Source of the DNA: Lachnospiraceae bacterium | Lineage (GTDB): Bacteria; Bacillota; Clostridia; Lachnospirales; Lachnospiraceae | Direction: 5' to 3' | NCBI GenBank assembly: GCA_910575555.1 | Contig: CAJTFX010000007.1 | Span: 1 to 64,000 of the forward strand | Length of the DNA: 64,000 bases | In this document: positions 33,692-41,301 of the stretch, in pieces | Layout: each line of letters opens with the position of its first letter | Numbering within the stretch: the stretch's first letter is position 1 | The notes under the pieces: generated by a model | Told to the model about the DNA's origin: nothing | Databases searched by the model: none | What the model saw: only the letters and a program-made list of their open reading frames with translations | Program-made: the position numbers and the translations under genes

Positions 33692-34471
33692 TCACATCCT
33701 TTTTTGCATCTTTTGATACACTGCCGCGGTAACAGCTGTCAAAGTCAAAACTCCCGCTCCGCCTGCCCATAAAAACATTTTTACATCATCCGAAAAAAGA
33801 TTGTTTCTTGCATCAAAGATGATACGAGGATCTAACAATGAATTTTTCCGGAATGTATTTGCTCCTAATTCCACAATGATCTGATAAAGCAGGGCAGGCA
33901 TAGCCAGTACGAATAATTTATTGGAAATATATAGGGAAAGCCAGGAAGAAATCAGCGACAAACATCCGCCGAATATCCCCCATTGTATCCCATACAACGC
34001 TACCCACAGAACATAATTTCCATTGTCCAGAACATCTCGGTAACCGCAAAAGCTGATAAATGTCTCATAGGTCTGCGCATCAATCCAGGGCAAATGAAAA
34101 GAGACAATTACCGCAAACAGAAGGCATCCCAGTCCCATTGCCAGAACTGAGGACAGGAAAATAACCAGGTTTTTCGATATAATATACTTCATAAGCCCTC
34201 CCCTGTTTACCGCATACCGGATATAATTGTTTTCCAGTTCTTCACTGTAAACAGAACCATAGGGCAGGGCGCAGAATACAAAGGACAGGATAAATCCTGC
34301 GCTGTATGTGGAAAGCAATAAGGTATAAATCACAGATTCCGCCAGTTCCTCCCAGCTTCCCACAGCAAAAAACAGCGTTAAGGCTACGCCCGCCACACTG
34401 AGATATGTTTCTTTCCTGGTCAGGAGACGGTACAGGTCTGTGAAAAAATAAAATGTTTTTCTTTTTTTCAT
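33692..34471 (-). CDS. ABC-2-type permease subunit (first)
   Basis: The 259-residue protein has about six membrane helices, including YLSVAGVALTLFFAVGSW, LSTYSAGFILSFVFCALPYG and FLSSVLAMGLGCLLFAVIVS, and resembles ABC-2 permeases of peptide exporters or immunity systems. Its start overlaps the context of the lipoprotein stop (1-nt gap), and it precedes the second permease by 4 nt, so translation is coupled through the operon. The substrate is not evident. Confidence 0.75.
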   Translation of the reverse strand: MKKRKTFYFFTDLYRLLTRKETYLSVAGVALTLFFAVGSWEELAESVIYTLLLSTYSAGFILSFVFCALPYGSVYSEELENNYIRYAVNRGGLMKYIISKNLVIFLSSVLAMGLGCLLFAVIVSFHLPWIDAQTYETFISFCGYRDVLDNGNYVLWVALYGIQWGIFGGCLSLISSWLSLYISNKLFVLAMPALLYQIIVELGANTFRKNSLLDPRIIFDARNNLFSDDVKMFLWAGGAGVLTLTAVTAAVYQKMQKRM

Positions 34472-34472
34472 G

Positions 34473-35615
34473 TCAGATTGTTACTTCCTCTCCCGTTTCT
34501 GCATCTATACAGGTATAAACGGAATATTCAAAATTTTCCCCTGTCTCGCTGTCAACTCCTTTTTCTAAAGTTTCAAAAAACCAGATGACTTTTACTTCAT
34601 AAGTTCCGTCTGCAGCTTTTACCGGCATTTGATATAATTTGGCCCTTTTTACGGTATATTCCGCACCGGTTAAAATATTTCCGTATTTATCCGCTACTTT
34701 TTGCGCGATATCCCCAAAATCCTTCAGAGATACCCTTTCATCTTCTGTCTGGAACTGATATAATTTATATACATCCAGGCGTTCTAATCCGTCTCCGGAA
34801 TAAACTGCCTGTATGGGTCTGTTTTCCAGACTGTCCGCCGGAAAATCCTGCTCGCCGTAGAATACCGGTATTCCATCCTGTATCTGTTCCATATAAAAAT
34901 AATAACAGTCGTCATCGGCTGACCATTCGCTTTTCGTTCCAAGAACCTCTCCCGATTTGTCCAGCTGAACCTCTTCCTGCTGCATGGTTTGATAATCCAA
35001 AGCATAATAATCATAATGAAATCCGTCTGATTCATATCCAAACTGATTCAGTGACTTTTGAATTTCCTGAAAGCAATTTTCCGGTGACTGAAACGCCAAT
35101 TCTGACTTTGAATATTTACCGGCCTCCTCCAGACGGAAGGCATTATGAATTTTTTCAAAAAACGGCGTGGCATAAGTCAGCGTTGTATTGGCTGATACCA
35201 TGCTTCCATCGCTGTATTTCGCATAATAGGAATCATAAATAACTCCATTCTCACCTTCTGTTTTATCTTTTGATTCTTCTTCCACAGTCCTGTTTTCTGC
35301 TGTTATACTGATAACCTGCTCCAAATCTGGAACCTGTTTCTCTGCTGTGCTTCTTTTTATCCCGGCCAGGTCAAGATTTTCTGGGATTTCTGGCTTTAAT
35401 GCAAAATTTACGCCATTGATGGTTTCATTGAATTGTTCTGGTATATCTGCCGGTTCTGCTGTCTGCAAAGAATTCTTTTCAATTATCTCTGTCCCATCTG
35501 CTTCTGCTGAAACATTATTTTCTGCTGATTCAGCCATCTTGTCTTTTTGTCCGCATCCTGCAATGACCAGACTGCAAATCATAATAATAATTATTTTACT
35601 TCCATTATTTTTCAT
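34473..35615 (-). CDS. lipoprotein of the secreted-protein operon
   Basis: The 380-residue protein has a lipoprotein signal (IIIIMICSLVIAGCGQKDK) and a large extracytoplasmic region without recognised domain. Visible segments include FNETINGVNFALKPEIPENL, YSKSELAFQSPENCFQEIQK, GEQDFPADSLENRPI and a C-terminal YTCIDAETGEEVTI. It is translated between the small secreted protein and the two permeases. Lipoproteins at this place in bacteriocin operons often give immunity or help export, but no homology supports that here. The ATG at 35615 has GTGAGGTG upstream; an in-frame GTG lies within that site. Confidence 0.75.
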   Translation of the reverse strand: MKNNGSKIIIIMICSLVIAGCGQKDKMAESAENNVSAEADGTEIIEKNSLQTAEPADIPEQFNETINGVNFALKPEIPENLDLAGIKRSTAEKQVPDLEQVISITAENRTVEEESKDKTEGENGVIYDSYYAKYSDGSMVSANTTLTYATPFFEKIHNAFRLEEAGKYSKSELAFQSPENCFQEIQKSLNQFGYESDGFHYDYYALDYQTMQQEEVQLDKSGEVLGTKSEWSADDDCYYFYMEQIQDGIPVFYGEQDFPADSLENRPIQAVYSGDGLERLDVYKLYQFQTEDERVSLKDFGDIAQKVADKYGNILTGAEYTVKRAKLYQMPVKAADGTYEVKVIWFFETLEKGVDSETGENFEYSVYTCIDAETGEEVTI

Positions 35616-35722
35616 ATTAAATTGCACCTCACTTATTCCGCAAAAATCTTATATATTGACGAGCCAGACAATTTATCATGGGAGAAGAATGCATCTTCCC
35701 CCATAATAATTTCCGTTCTGCA

Positions 35723-36130
35723 TTACGGACAATAATTCCCGGATACCGTAATTCTGTCGGTTGCTGCTCTCGCTTTCATATAATAATACAGGCCGCCTTC
35801 TGCTGTTTTGTTATATAAACGCTTCTGGGTGACTCCTGCATTACTGCTTGACAGATATGCCTCGCTTGTGTATATGTTACTGTTTTCTCTCTGACAGGAT
35901 TTTACGTAAATTCCTACATTCGGTTTACTGAAGGTATGTCCTGTAAAGTAAGCATAATTATCCCCGTCTGCCGTTTTAATTTCCCTTTTCGACAACGGGT
36001 CCTGTGTTCCGCTTCCTCCAACCGTTACGTTAAATGGAATCGTTCCTGCAAAAGCAGTGGTTCCTGTAGTTGCCAGACTTACTGCCGCCAGCAATGCACA
36101 CATTGTTCTCTTTACAGTTTGTTTTTTCAT
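35723..36130 (-). CDS. small secreted protein, candidate Agr-controlled effector
   Basis: The 135-residue precursor has a typical Sec signal peptide (MCALLAAVSLATTGTTAFA) and a mature region of about 107 residues rich in Ser, Tyr, Ala and Asn with two cysteines (KSCQREN and a C-terminal GNYCP). Segments such as DGDNYAYFTGHTFSKPNVGI and EGGLYYYMKARAATDRI suggest a small beta-rich fold. I cannot name a family. RBS AAAGGAG precedes ATG 36130. It is the first gene of an operon with a lipoprotein and an ABC transporter, and its promoter shares an operator with agrB. A bacteriocin-like or surface-active role is inferred. Confidence 0.8.
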   Translation of the reverse strand: MKKQTVKRTMCALLAAVSLATTGTTAFAGTIPFNVTVGGSGTQDPLSKREIKTADGDNYAYFTGHTFSKPNVGIYVKSCQRENSNIYTSEAYLSSSNAGVTQKRLYNKTAEGGLYYYMKARAATDRITVSGNYCP

Positions 36131-36182
36131 AATACTTATTCTCCTTTATTGTATTGCAGTTACCGGTATTCTCTGCATTGTC

Positions 36183-36243
36183 AATATACCATACCCCTTT
36201 TCCTTTATGCTCAGATTGACCGCCAATTACTGATTTACTGTCC
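36183..36243 (-). promoter_or_regulatory. Agr-type promoter of the secreted-protein operon
   Basis: A 37-bp element (36207-36243) containing CAGTAATTGGCGGTCA ends 18 nt before the -10 TATATT (36183-36188). No consensus -35 is present, as expected for an activated promoter. The element matches the agrB promoter at 27 of 37 positions, and the 18-nt distance to the -10 is identical. Confidence 0.7.
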
Positions 36244-36260
36244 ATATGTTTTATTATTGC

Positions 36261-36318
36261 AAAAAAGACCCCGTCCATATCAATCATTGAATCGTTTACG
36301 ATATGAACGGAGTCTTTT
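36261..36318 (-). terminator. terminator after the kinase gene
   Basis: AAAAGACTCCGTTCATAT and ATATGGACGGGGTCTTTT (minus strand) form a long, slightly mismatched stem followed by TTTTTT. It separates the agrA/agrC-like genes from the downstream operon, which has its own promoter. Confidence 0.8.
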
Positions 36319-36396
36319 CTCAGATCCCGCATTATTCTTTTTTCAGTCTGCTCCCCTTTTTCATCCCTTCCTTTCGGTCAGCGCTCTTGCAGCATT

Positions 36397-37701
36397 CTAA
36401 TTTTTTCTGTCAAAGGGCAGCATAATATTTACGATAAATTCATAGTTGTCATTGATACACTCCATCGTGCCGGCATACCGTTTCACAGCATCTTCCACAC
36501 TCCGAAGCCCCCAGCCATGTAATGCCGCATTCTCTTTTGTGGTAGCCGGAAAAGCCGTAAACTTCCTGTTCTGAACACATGGGTTAATCACCCGGACAAA
36601 CAGAAAAAAATTAGCCCTGCGCATGGTCAGTTTAATTATTCTGTTATTTTCCAGTTTTTCCACTGCTTCAATTGCATTGTCCAGAAGGTTTGACAGGATG
36701 GTACACAGATCATTGGGCAAAATTGTACTGTTTTCTGGAAATTCCACATTGATATCCGGAACAATGTTTAATTCCTTCATTTCCTGAATCTTGCTGTTGA
36801 GCACGGCGTCAACCACATCTGTGCCTGTCCATTGCTTTTTCGATAAAACCAGAATAGGTTCTGCAATTTCTTTTATGTATCTTTGGGCCTCCTCTACTTT
36901 TTCCTCCTGCAAAAGCTGATACAGAAGATTTAAATGATTGTTTAAATCGTGGTACAGTTTAGCATTGGTTCTGTAAATTTCATTTAAAGAATTATAGTTT
37001 TGGTTTAATAAGCCATGCCGCATTTCAAGAAAACTCACTTTATGTTCCTCTTCCTTCTGCATCACGGCAAAATAACTGATAAATATCATAGACGCCAGGA
37101 AACACACCACAAAAAACCACAAAGCAGGCATGGAATCATCAATCATTTTCAATGCCTGCTGCGACAAAAATATAAATCCGATAAAGCCTCCCAGAGACAA
37201 TGCAGTAATCAGATAAGCCGCCTTCAGTTCCACAGACAATCTCTTTAAATATTTTCTCAGAAACAGGTAAAGCGCTGCCCACAAACCATTTACAATCGTG
37301 ATTACAATTGCACGCACCGGGCCAAAACTGCTTAAAATCTGATCCAGTGTCTGTGAACCGTCAAAAAAATCTGATACTGCTATCAGAATAAAAAAATCAA
37401 AAAAATTCATGCATGTGAAATAAAAACTAGTGACAGAAAAAGCGGTGATATAATTTACCTGGTAAACTCTCCATACAGACACACTCAGATATATTTCAAT
37501 TAAGATAAGTGTAAAATAAGAAAACAGCACAAACTGATTACAGAATAAAACCACGACTGTACCGACAATGGCCAGTCTGATGTCCATTCTTCTGTCACCG
37601 TATCTTCTTTTATCCAAAAAAATATCCGAAAAAACCAGATAGGCAATAAAGCACTCTATAAAAGTGGACAGAAATTCCGTCATTCCGTAAACCAGCATCA
37701 T
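36397..37701 (-). CDS. agrC: AgrC-like GHKL-type sensor histidine kinase
   Basis: The N-terminal about 210 residues contain six or more membrane helices without a large outer loop, as in peptide-sensing AgrC/ComD receptors. The cytoplasmic part has the phosphorylated His in KLYHDLNNHLNLLYQLL, the N-box LCTILSNLLDNAIEAVEKL and the G-box HGWGLRSVEDAVKRYAG. The start ATG overlaps the regulator stop in ATGA, with GGGGAG upstream. It is presumed to sense the AgrD-derived peptide made by genes 1.5 kb upstream; that pairing is inferred from context. Confidence 0.85.
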   Translation of the reverse strand: MMLVYGMTEFLSTFIECFIAYLVFSDIFLDKRRYGDRRMDIRLAIVGTVVVLFCNQFVLFSYFTLILIEIYLSVSVWRVYQVNYITAFSVTSFYFTCMNFFDFFILIAVSDFFDGSQTLDQILSSFGPVRAIVITIVNGLWAALYLFLRKYLKRLSVELKAAYLITALSLGGFIGFIFLSQQALKMIDDSMPALWFFVVCFLASMIFISYFAVMQKEEEHKVSFLEMRHGLLNQNYNSLNEIYRTNAKLYHDLNNHLNLLYQLLQEEKVEEAQRYIKEIAEPILVLSKKQWTGTDVVDAVLNSKIQEMKELNIVPDINVEFPENSTILPNDLCTILSNLLDNAIEAVEKLENNRIIKLTMRRANFFLFVRVINPCVQNRKFTAFPATTKENAALHGWGLRSVEDAVKRYAGTMECINDNYEFIVNIMLPFDRKN

Positions 37702-38417
37702 ATTCTTTCTCCCCAAAATTCACTGACTTTCTTTTTCAGTTGTTCCAGTCTTGCATGACTTGCAAACAGGCGGATGCCATTTTCCAGTTCCACACAACCG
37801 TCTATAATTTTCATAATATATGGAATATTTACAATATTTCCCCGATCAATAAAGACAAAATCATCCGAACTCAATTCCTTTAACACAGCGCTCAGGCTTT
37901 TCCTCACCCTGGTCGCGCTGCCGTCTGTCAGATTTATCACTGAATTTTTACCATCCCGTTCTATATATAATATTTTCCGGTATGGTATTTTTTCCATTCT
38001 GGTGGGTGTACTGATACAATATGTCTGATTGGATCTGGACTCAATCATTTTCACTGCATCCAACAGGGCATGGCTGAACCTGGAATCCATGTCGTTTTTG
38101 GGAACATACCGGAAAATTGACAGTTCATACGCATCTATCGCATATTTCATATGAGATGTAATAAATATTATCAGCACTTCCGGCAGATGTTTCTTAATAT
38201 ATTCCGCCAACTGCATGCCGTCAATATAAGGCATTTCAATATCGCTTAACACCAAATCAAAATATTTTCCTTCCTCAATATCATATTGTAACAGCCTGCT
38301 TTGGGAATACCCCGTCACTTCCGCGTAAATGCCGTATTCTTTCAGCAACGCGTTTACCCGTTCTTTTAATACGGCCAATGACCGTTCTTCATCATCGCAT
38401 ACTGCAATATAAATCAT
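37698..38417 (-). CDS. agrA: AgrA-like LytTR response regulator
   Basis: The 239-residue protein has a receiver domain (AVCDDEERSLAVL, phospho-Asp in LVLSDIEMPYIDGMQLA, RYVPKNDM) and a C-terminal LytTR DNA-binding domain (KIPYRKILYIERDGKNSVI, RVRKSLSAVLKELSSDDFVF, RGNIVNIPYIM). LytTR regulators activate promoters through sites just upstream of the -35. Candidate targets are the agrB and 36130 promoters, which share an element. RBS GGGGAGG precedes the ATG. A strong promoter lies about 80 nt upstream. Confidence 0.88.
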   Translation of the reverse strand: MIYIAVCDDEERSLAVLKERVNALLKEYGIYAEVTGYSQSRLLQYDIEEGKYFDLVLSDIEMPYIDGMQLAEYIKKHLPEVLIIFITSHMKYAIDAYELSIFRYVPKNDMDSRFSHALLDAVKMIESRSNQTYCISTPTRMEKIPYRKILYIERDGKNSVINLTDGSATRVRKSLSAVLKELSSDDFVFIDRGNIVNIPYIMKIIDGCVELENGIRLFASHARLEQLKKKVSEFWGERI

Positions 38418-38488
38418 AGATACCTCCCCTGAATGTTCTTAACCGCAGCTGTTCGGGCACCCCGCCCCAAACCGCCGCCTTTTCTCTC

Positions 38489-38516
38489 ATTATACCAAAA
38501 AATCCGTATTTCTCAA
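38489..38516 (-). promoter_or_regulatory. promoter of the agrA-agrC-like genes
   Basis: TTGAGA and TATAAT (minus strand) are 16 nt apart, 72 nt before the regulator start, overlapping the end of the preceding gene. It lacks the element shared by the agrB and effector promoters, so the sensor pair is probably expressed constitutively. Confidence 0.6.
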
Positions 38517-39049
38517 TCCTCAAATGTATAAAAAATACCTCTCGGAACATCATGGAAAAATATTTCCTGTTGACTTATGACAAGTTCGTATAAATCTTCT
38601 GTTACCGCACATTTATAATGAAAGATCCCATTTTCCCGTTCTGAGATTTTCTTCATGATATCTGATATCACCTCGTCAATTTTCATTGTCTGCCGGGGCG
38701 AAGCCGGCCATTTTTTAATCATGCTCCGTACCTGGGTTTTATTCAGCCTGATCTTTTTTGAAACATAGAACTTTTTGGGAAACATCAGTTCCCTGGACGT
38801 TTCCAACTCCCCCAGTATTTTATTAAACAGTTCCCCTGCCTCCTCATAATCAAATCCCATTTCCAGATAAGCCTGGATATGTAATATGGCTGTTTTTAAA
38901 TATTCTTTATTCCCCAATTTCTTATAATACCAGTATAACTGCGATACAGCGTCATAAAATGTCTGCTTCACTGAAATATTTCTGTACTGCAGGCTGCCGG
39001 CTGCAAGTTTAATTACGTCCACATATCTGCGCGTTTCTCTGTTCTCCAT
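38513..39049 (-). CDS. unknown protein inside the agr-like cluster
   Basis: The 178-residue soluble protein has no recognised domain. It is rich in helices (VDVIKLAAGSLQYRNISVKQ, FYDAVSQLYWYYKKLGNKEY, YEEAGELFNKILGELETSRE) and has no signal peptide. The start at MENRETRR has AGGAGG 8 nt upstream. It lies 76 nt after agrD on the same strand and before agrA, and is probably cotranscribed with agrBD. A role in modulating the signalling unit is possible but unsupported by homology. Confidence 0.7.
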   Translation of the reverse strand: MENRETRRYVDVIKLAAGSLQYRNISVKQTFYDAVSQLYWYYKKLGNKEYLKTAILHIQAYLEMGFDYEEAGELFNKILGELETSRELMFPKKFYVSKKIRLNKTQVRSMIKKWPASPRQTMKIDEVISDIMKKISERENGIFHYKCAVTEDLYELVISQQEIFFHDVPRGIFYTFED

Positions 39050-39125
39050 GCCATGGCCCTCCTTTTTCCTGACGATTGTACAAAGGAGATGCCAAAGCAA
39101 TGATGCTCTGTCATCCCCTTTCTTC

Positions 39126-39230
39126 TCACTTTAATTCTTTGGGCAGTTCAGGCTGATAACATCCTCCGCAGGAAGCGCAGCCTGCCCCCAAGCGGGCGCA
39201 TAATTCAATTAACTTTACAATGAATCCCAT
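39126..39230 (-). CDS. agrD: AgrD-like cyclic autoinducer peptide precursor
   Basis: This 34-residue gene is short and overlaps agrB by 16 nt. It has an amphipathic leader (MGFIVKLIELCARLG), a core region ending in ASCGGC, and the tail YQPELPKELK, which matches the charged recognition tail of AgrD/cyclic-lactone autoinducer precursors. AgrB is expected to cut before YQP and form a thiolactone or lactone. The core is unusual: cysteines at 18, 21 and 24 and a serine at 20, with glycines instead of the usual aromatic residues, so the ring-forming residue is not obvious. GGAAGGAG lies upstream of ATG 39230. Confidence 0.85.
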   Translation of the reverse strand: MGFIVKLIELCARLGAGCASCGGCYQPELPKELK

Positions 39231-39817
39231 TGTCTACTCACTCCTTCCTTTGCATTTTCAATATTTGCAATCAGCATTAATACTGCTGCAAAACATGTGG
39301 TAAGGCTTGCTATATAAAACAACCTATGAGTATAAACATACAGCCTGTCTGCCGCAGCAATCTGCAATAGGGTAATCACGGACGCTATTTTTCCATTTTT
39401 TATCATCTTCTCCTGGCTCAGCGGGTGATTTTTATGAAGCAATGGCGCATGAATCATAATATAGGCGCCTGCAAATACGAGAATGCAATAAATAATACTC
39501 CCATAGTTCACCCTCACCAGAATGCCTGTCATTAACTCTATGGATAAAAACGCCCCTGCTGTTACCAGAAAACAGTTCCTGTATGTTCCCGCATGATAGC
39601 CTCCGGAAAAAATACGTAGCGTAAAGAACCATACCAGGAACACCGCTCCTTCCCAGAAAGACGCAAATACCAAAGACATACACAAAATAAATATAAGCTC
39701 TGCCAAGGTTGATATAAAAAGTTCTATGCCATATATATAAACATCCTGACTGTAATTCGCAGTCTCTGTCCGTTTCAGCAATTTTTCCGCTAATTCTGAC
39801 GAAATTTTATGTAACAT
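39215..39817 (-). CDS. agrB: AgrB-like membrane protease for autoinducer maturation
   Basis: AgrB cuts and cyclises the AgrD precursor at the membrane. The protein has the catalytic motif RIFSGGYHAGTYRNC, containing the conserved His and Cys, and five to six membrane helices. The start is the ATG at 39817 with GGGAGG 6 nt upstream. An in-frame ATG further upstream lies inside the -10 region and is excluded. It directly precedes and overlaps agrD. Its promoter carries the same element as the secreted-protein operon, which indicates autoinduction. Confidence 0.9.
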   Translation of the reverse strand: MLHKISSELAEKLLKRTETANYSQDVYIYGIELFISTLAELIFILCMSLVFASFWEGAVFLVWFFTLRIFSGGYHAGTYRNCFLVTAGAFLSIELMTGILVRVNYGSIIYCILVFAGAYIMIHAPLLHKNHPLSQEKMIKNGKIASVITLLQIAAADRLYVYTHRLFYIASLTTCFAAVLMLIANIENAKEGVSRQWDSL

Positions 39818-39840
39818 CCTCAGCCTCCCTTCCCACATGT

Positions 39841-39901
39841 ATTGTAACATTTTATGAAAAAGAAATGCACCGTATGTCCGCCAATGACTGCATTTTTGTC
39901 C
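39841..39901 (-). promoter_or_regulatory. Agr-type promoter of agrB-agrD
   Basis: The 37-bp element at 39865-39901 contains CAGTCATTGGCGGACA and ends 18 nt before the -10 TACAAT (39841-39846), which lies 24 nt before the agrB start. There is no good -35. The pattern equals that of the effector promoter at 36183-36243. Confidence 0.7.
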
Positions 39902-39997
39902 CCGAATTCCACATGTTTTCTGAAACCGCTGAAACTGCAGGCTTTATTGTCCCCGTTCTCCGCAGTAGCCTGCTTATGCAGGAAAAAGCTGCAGGAA

Positions 39998-40083
39998 TTA
40001 TTACTCCGGCGGTTAAATATCGCAGCAGATGAAGATTTGAGCAAGTAAGACGCTGTGATATTTAACCGCCGGAGAATAACATC
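39998..40083. repeat. dispersed hairpin element, copy 1
   Basis: CCGGCGGTTAAATATC (40006-40021) pairs with GATATTTAACCGCCGG (40057-40072), with an inner GCAGC/GCTG-type pairing and a 25-nt loop. It lies between gerC and agrB. It matches copy 2 at 47638-47724 over about 80 nt, including the loop, with compensating changes in the stem. Confidence 0.85.
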
Positions 40084-40086
40084 CCC

Positions 40087-41301
40087 CTACTCCCAATTCA
40101 GCATAGCAATCTCCACCTGAAACACATGCTGCGCCTCCTGGTTATAGGCATCCGGATAATTCCGGTACATCCGGTACAGGCTGCGGTTTTTGCTGCCCAG
40201 GGAAATAAAACTGTTTGTCACATCAATTCCATACTCCTGCTGCAGCCGTCCTGCCGTTTCAGCCAGATCCGCCGTAAGCTGTTTTTCTATTTTTTTCTCC
40301 AGCTGATACTGTTCGGAGACAGAACTGACCTGTCCGGTTTTCAGACGGCCTTTTCCTGTGATTCTGACTGTCACAACAGGCAGTGTTCCTTCGAGTGTGA
40401 TCGTCTTTTTGGCCCGGATATCTGAGATTTCCACCACCAGGTTTTTTGCCGGCTCACAGGTGAATTTCTTCAAAAGGTTCTGGCAGAGAAAGGATTTCAT
40501 GGCGTCCTCTACGGTAAGAATTCCCTGATAATTAAAGTTGGAAACCGCCCCATATCCGGTGATCACCGGCCGCTTTCCCTGCTCGGTCAGCACAGGAATC
40601 AGCAGAAGTTCATCCTGATTGTGCCACTGGTTCATAAGATTTCCCACAGTGGCAATCTTATTCTGCTTAAAGTCCTTCTGGCTCTCCAGCATTTCCTCCA
40701 GATAAGTTCCCATGGACCCTTCCGTCTCTTCCGTAAGACTTAAAATCTCCGCCGCTGAGCCGCTGCCAATCAACAGACTGGTATTTCTTGCGGAGGCTTC
40801 CCGCTGCTCCCAGGCTGAGAGAATCCCCCGAAGCTGCACCGTATCTGAGAAAACATTTTCCCCCAGCACCACCGCTTTCATATGATTGTAATCCAGTACC
40901 CGGTTGGTATTATTTTCATAAGATTTTTCCACATGATACATGTCCGCACCCTCCAACGACAGGCCCATGGCAGTGTCCACGGTCTTTCCCTTTTCCGAAA
41001 TCTGGGCAAGATCCGGAAAATCATAGCTTACTGCAAGATCCGGCGAATTCCCAACCTCTCTGCGGAACACATCCTCCTTTGGCTCTTCCTCTGCGCCTCC
41101 TTTGAAATTCCCTGCATCAATTTCAGAATCTTCCTCCTGCAAGTCGATTCCCACAGCCAGGGGAAAGCTGCGCTGTTCCAGTTCTGTAGACGCGCAGCCG
41201 GATACATGGAATATGCCAATGAGCAGCCACAGCGCCCATAAACGCCCTGCCGCAGATTTTTTCTGCCGGTTTCTCTTTCTTTTATTCTCTGTTTTCTTCA
41301 C
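40087..41301 (-). CDS. gerC: Ger(x)C-family spore germination lipoprotein
   Basis: The 404-residue lipoprotein (WLLIGIFHVSGCASTELEQR) belongs to the GerC part of nutrient germinant receptors in the spore inner membrane. Family-like segments include FPLAVGIDLQ near the N-terminus and SFISLGSKNRSLYRMYRNYP near the C-terminus. It begins at a GTG with GGAGGGG 7 nt upstream and overlaps gerB by 20 nt. The gene order A-B-C on one strand is typical of ger operons. Confidence 0.88.
   Translation of the reverse strand: MKKTENKRKRNRQKKSAAGRLWALWLLIGIFHVSGCASTELEQRSFPLAVGIDLQEEDSEIDAGNFKGGAEEEPKEDVFRREVGNSPDLAVSYDFPDLAQISEKGKTVDTAMGLSLEGADMYHVEKSYENNTNRVLDYNHMKAVVLGENVFSDTVQLRGILSAWEQREASARNTSLLIGSGSAAEILSLTEETEGSMGTYLEEMLESQKDFKQNKIATVGNLMNQWHNQDELLLIPVLTEQGKRPVITGYGAVSNFNYQGILTVEDAMKSFLCQNLLKKFTCEPAKNLVVEISDIRAKKTITLEGTLPVVTVRITGKGRLKTGQVSSVSEQYQLEKKIEKQLTADLAETAGRLQQEYGIDVTNSFISLGSKNRSLYRMYRNYPDAYNQEAQHVFQVEIAMLNWE

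Noticed and set aside
36183-36243. Classical AgrA direct repeat (ACAGTTAAG, 12-13 nt apart)
   Set aside because: Half-sites such as ACAGTAAAT and GCGGTCAAT are only loosely similar and their spacing does not fit; the element is better described by its match to the agrB promoter.
38489-38516. Searched the agrA-agrC promoter for the shared Agr element
   Set aside because: No match to CAGTnATTGGCGG was found upstream; the promoter has a near-consensus -35 and looks constitutive.
39820-40044. A 74-codon minus-strand frame between gerC and agrB
   Set aside because: It runs through the hairpin repeat and the agrB operator and promoter, has no ribosome site and no homology; regulatory sequence explains the region.
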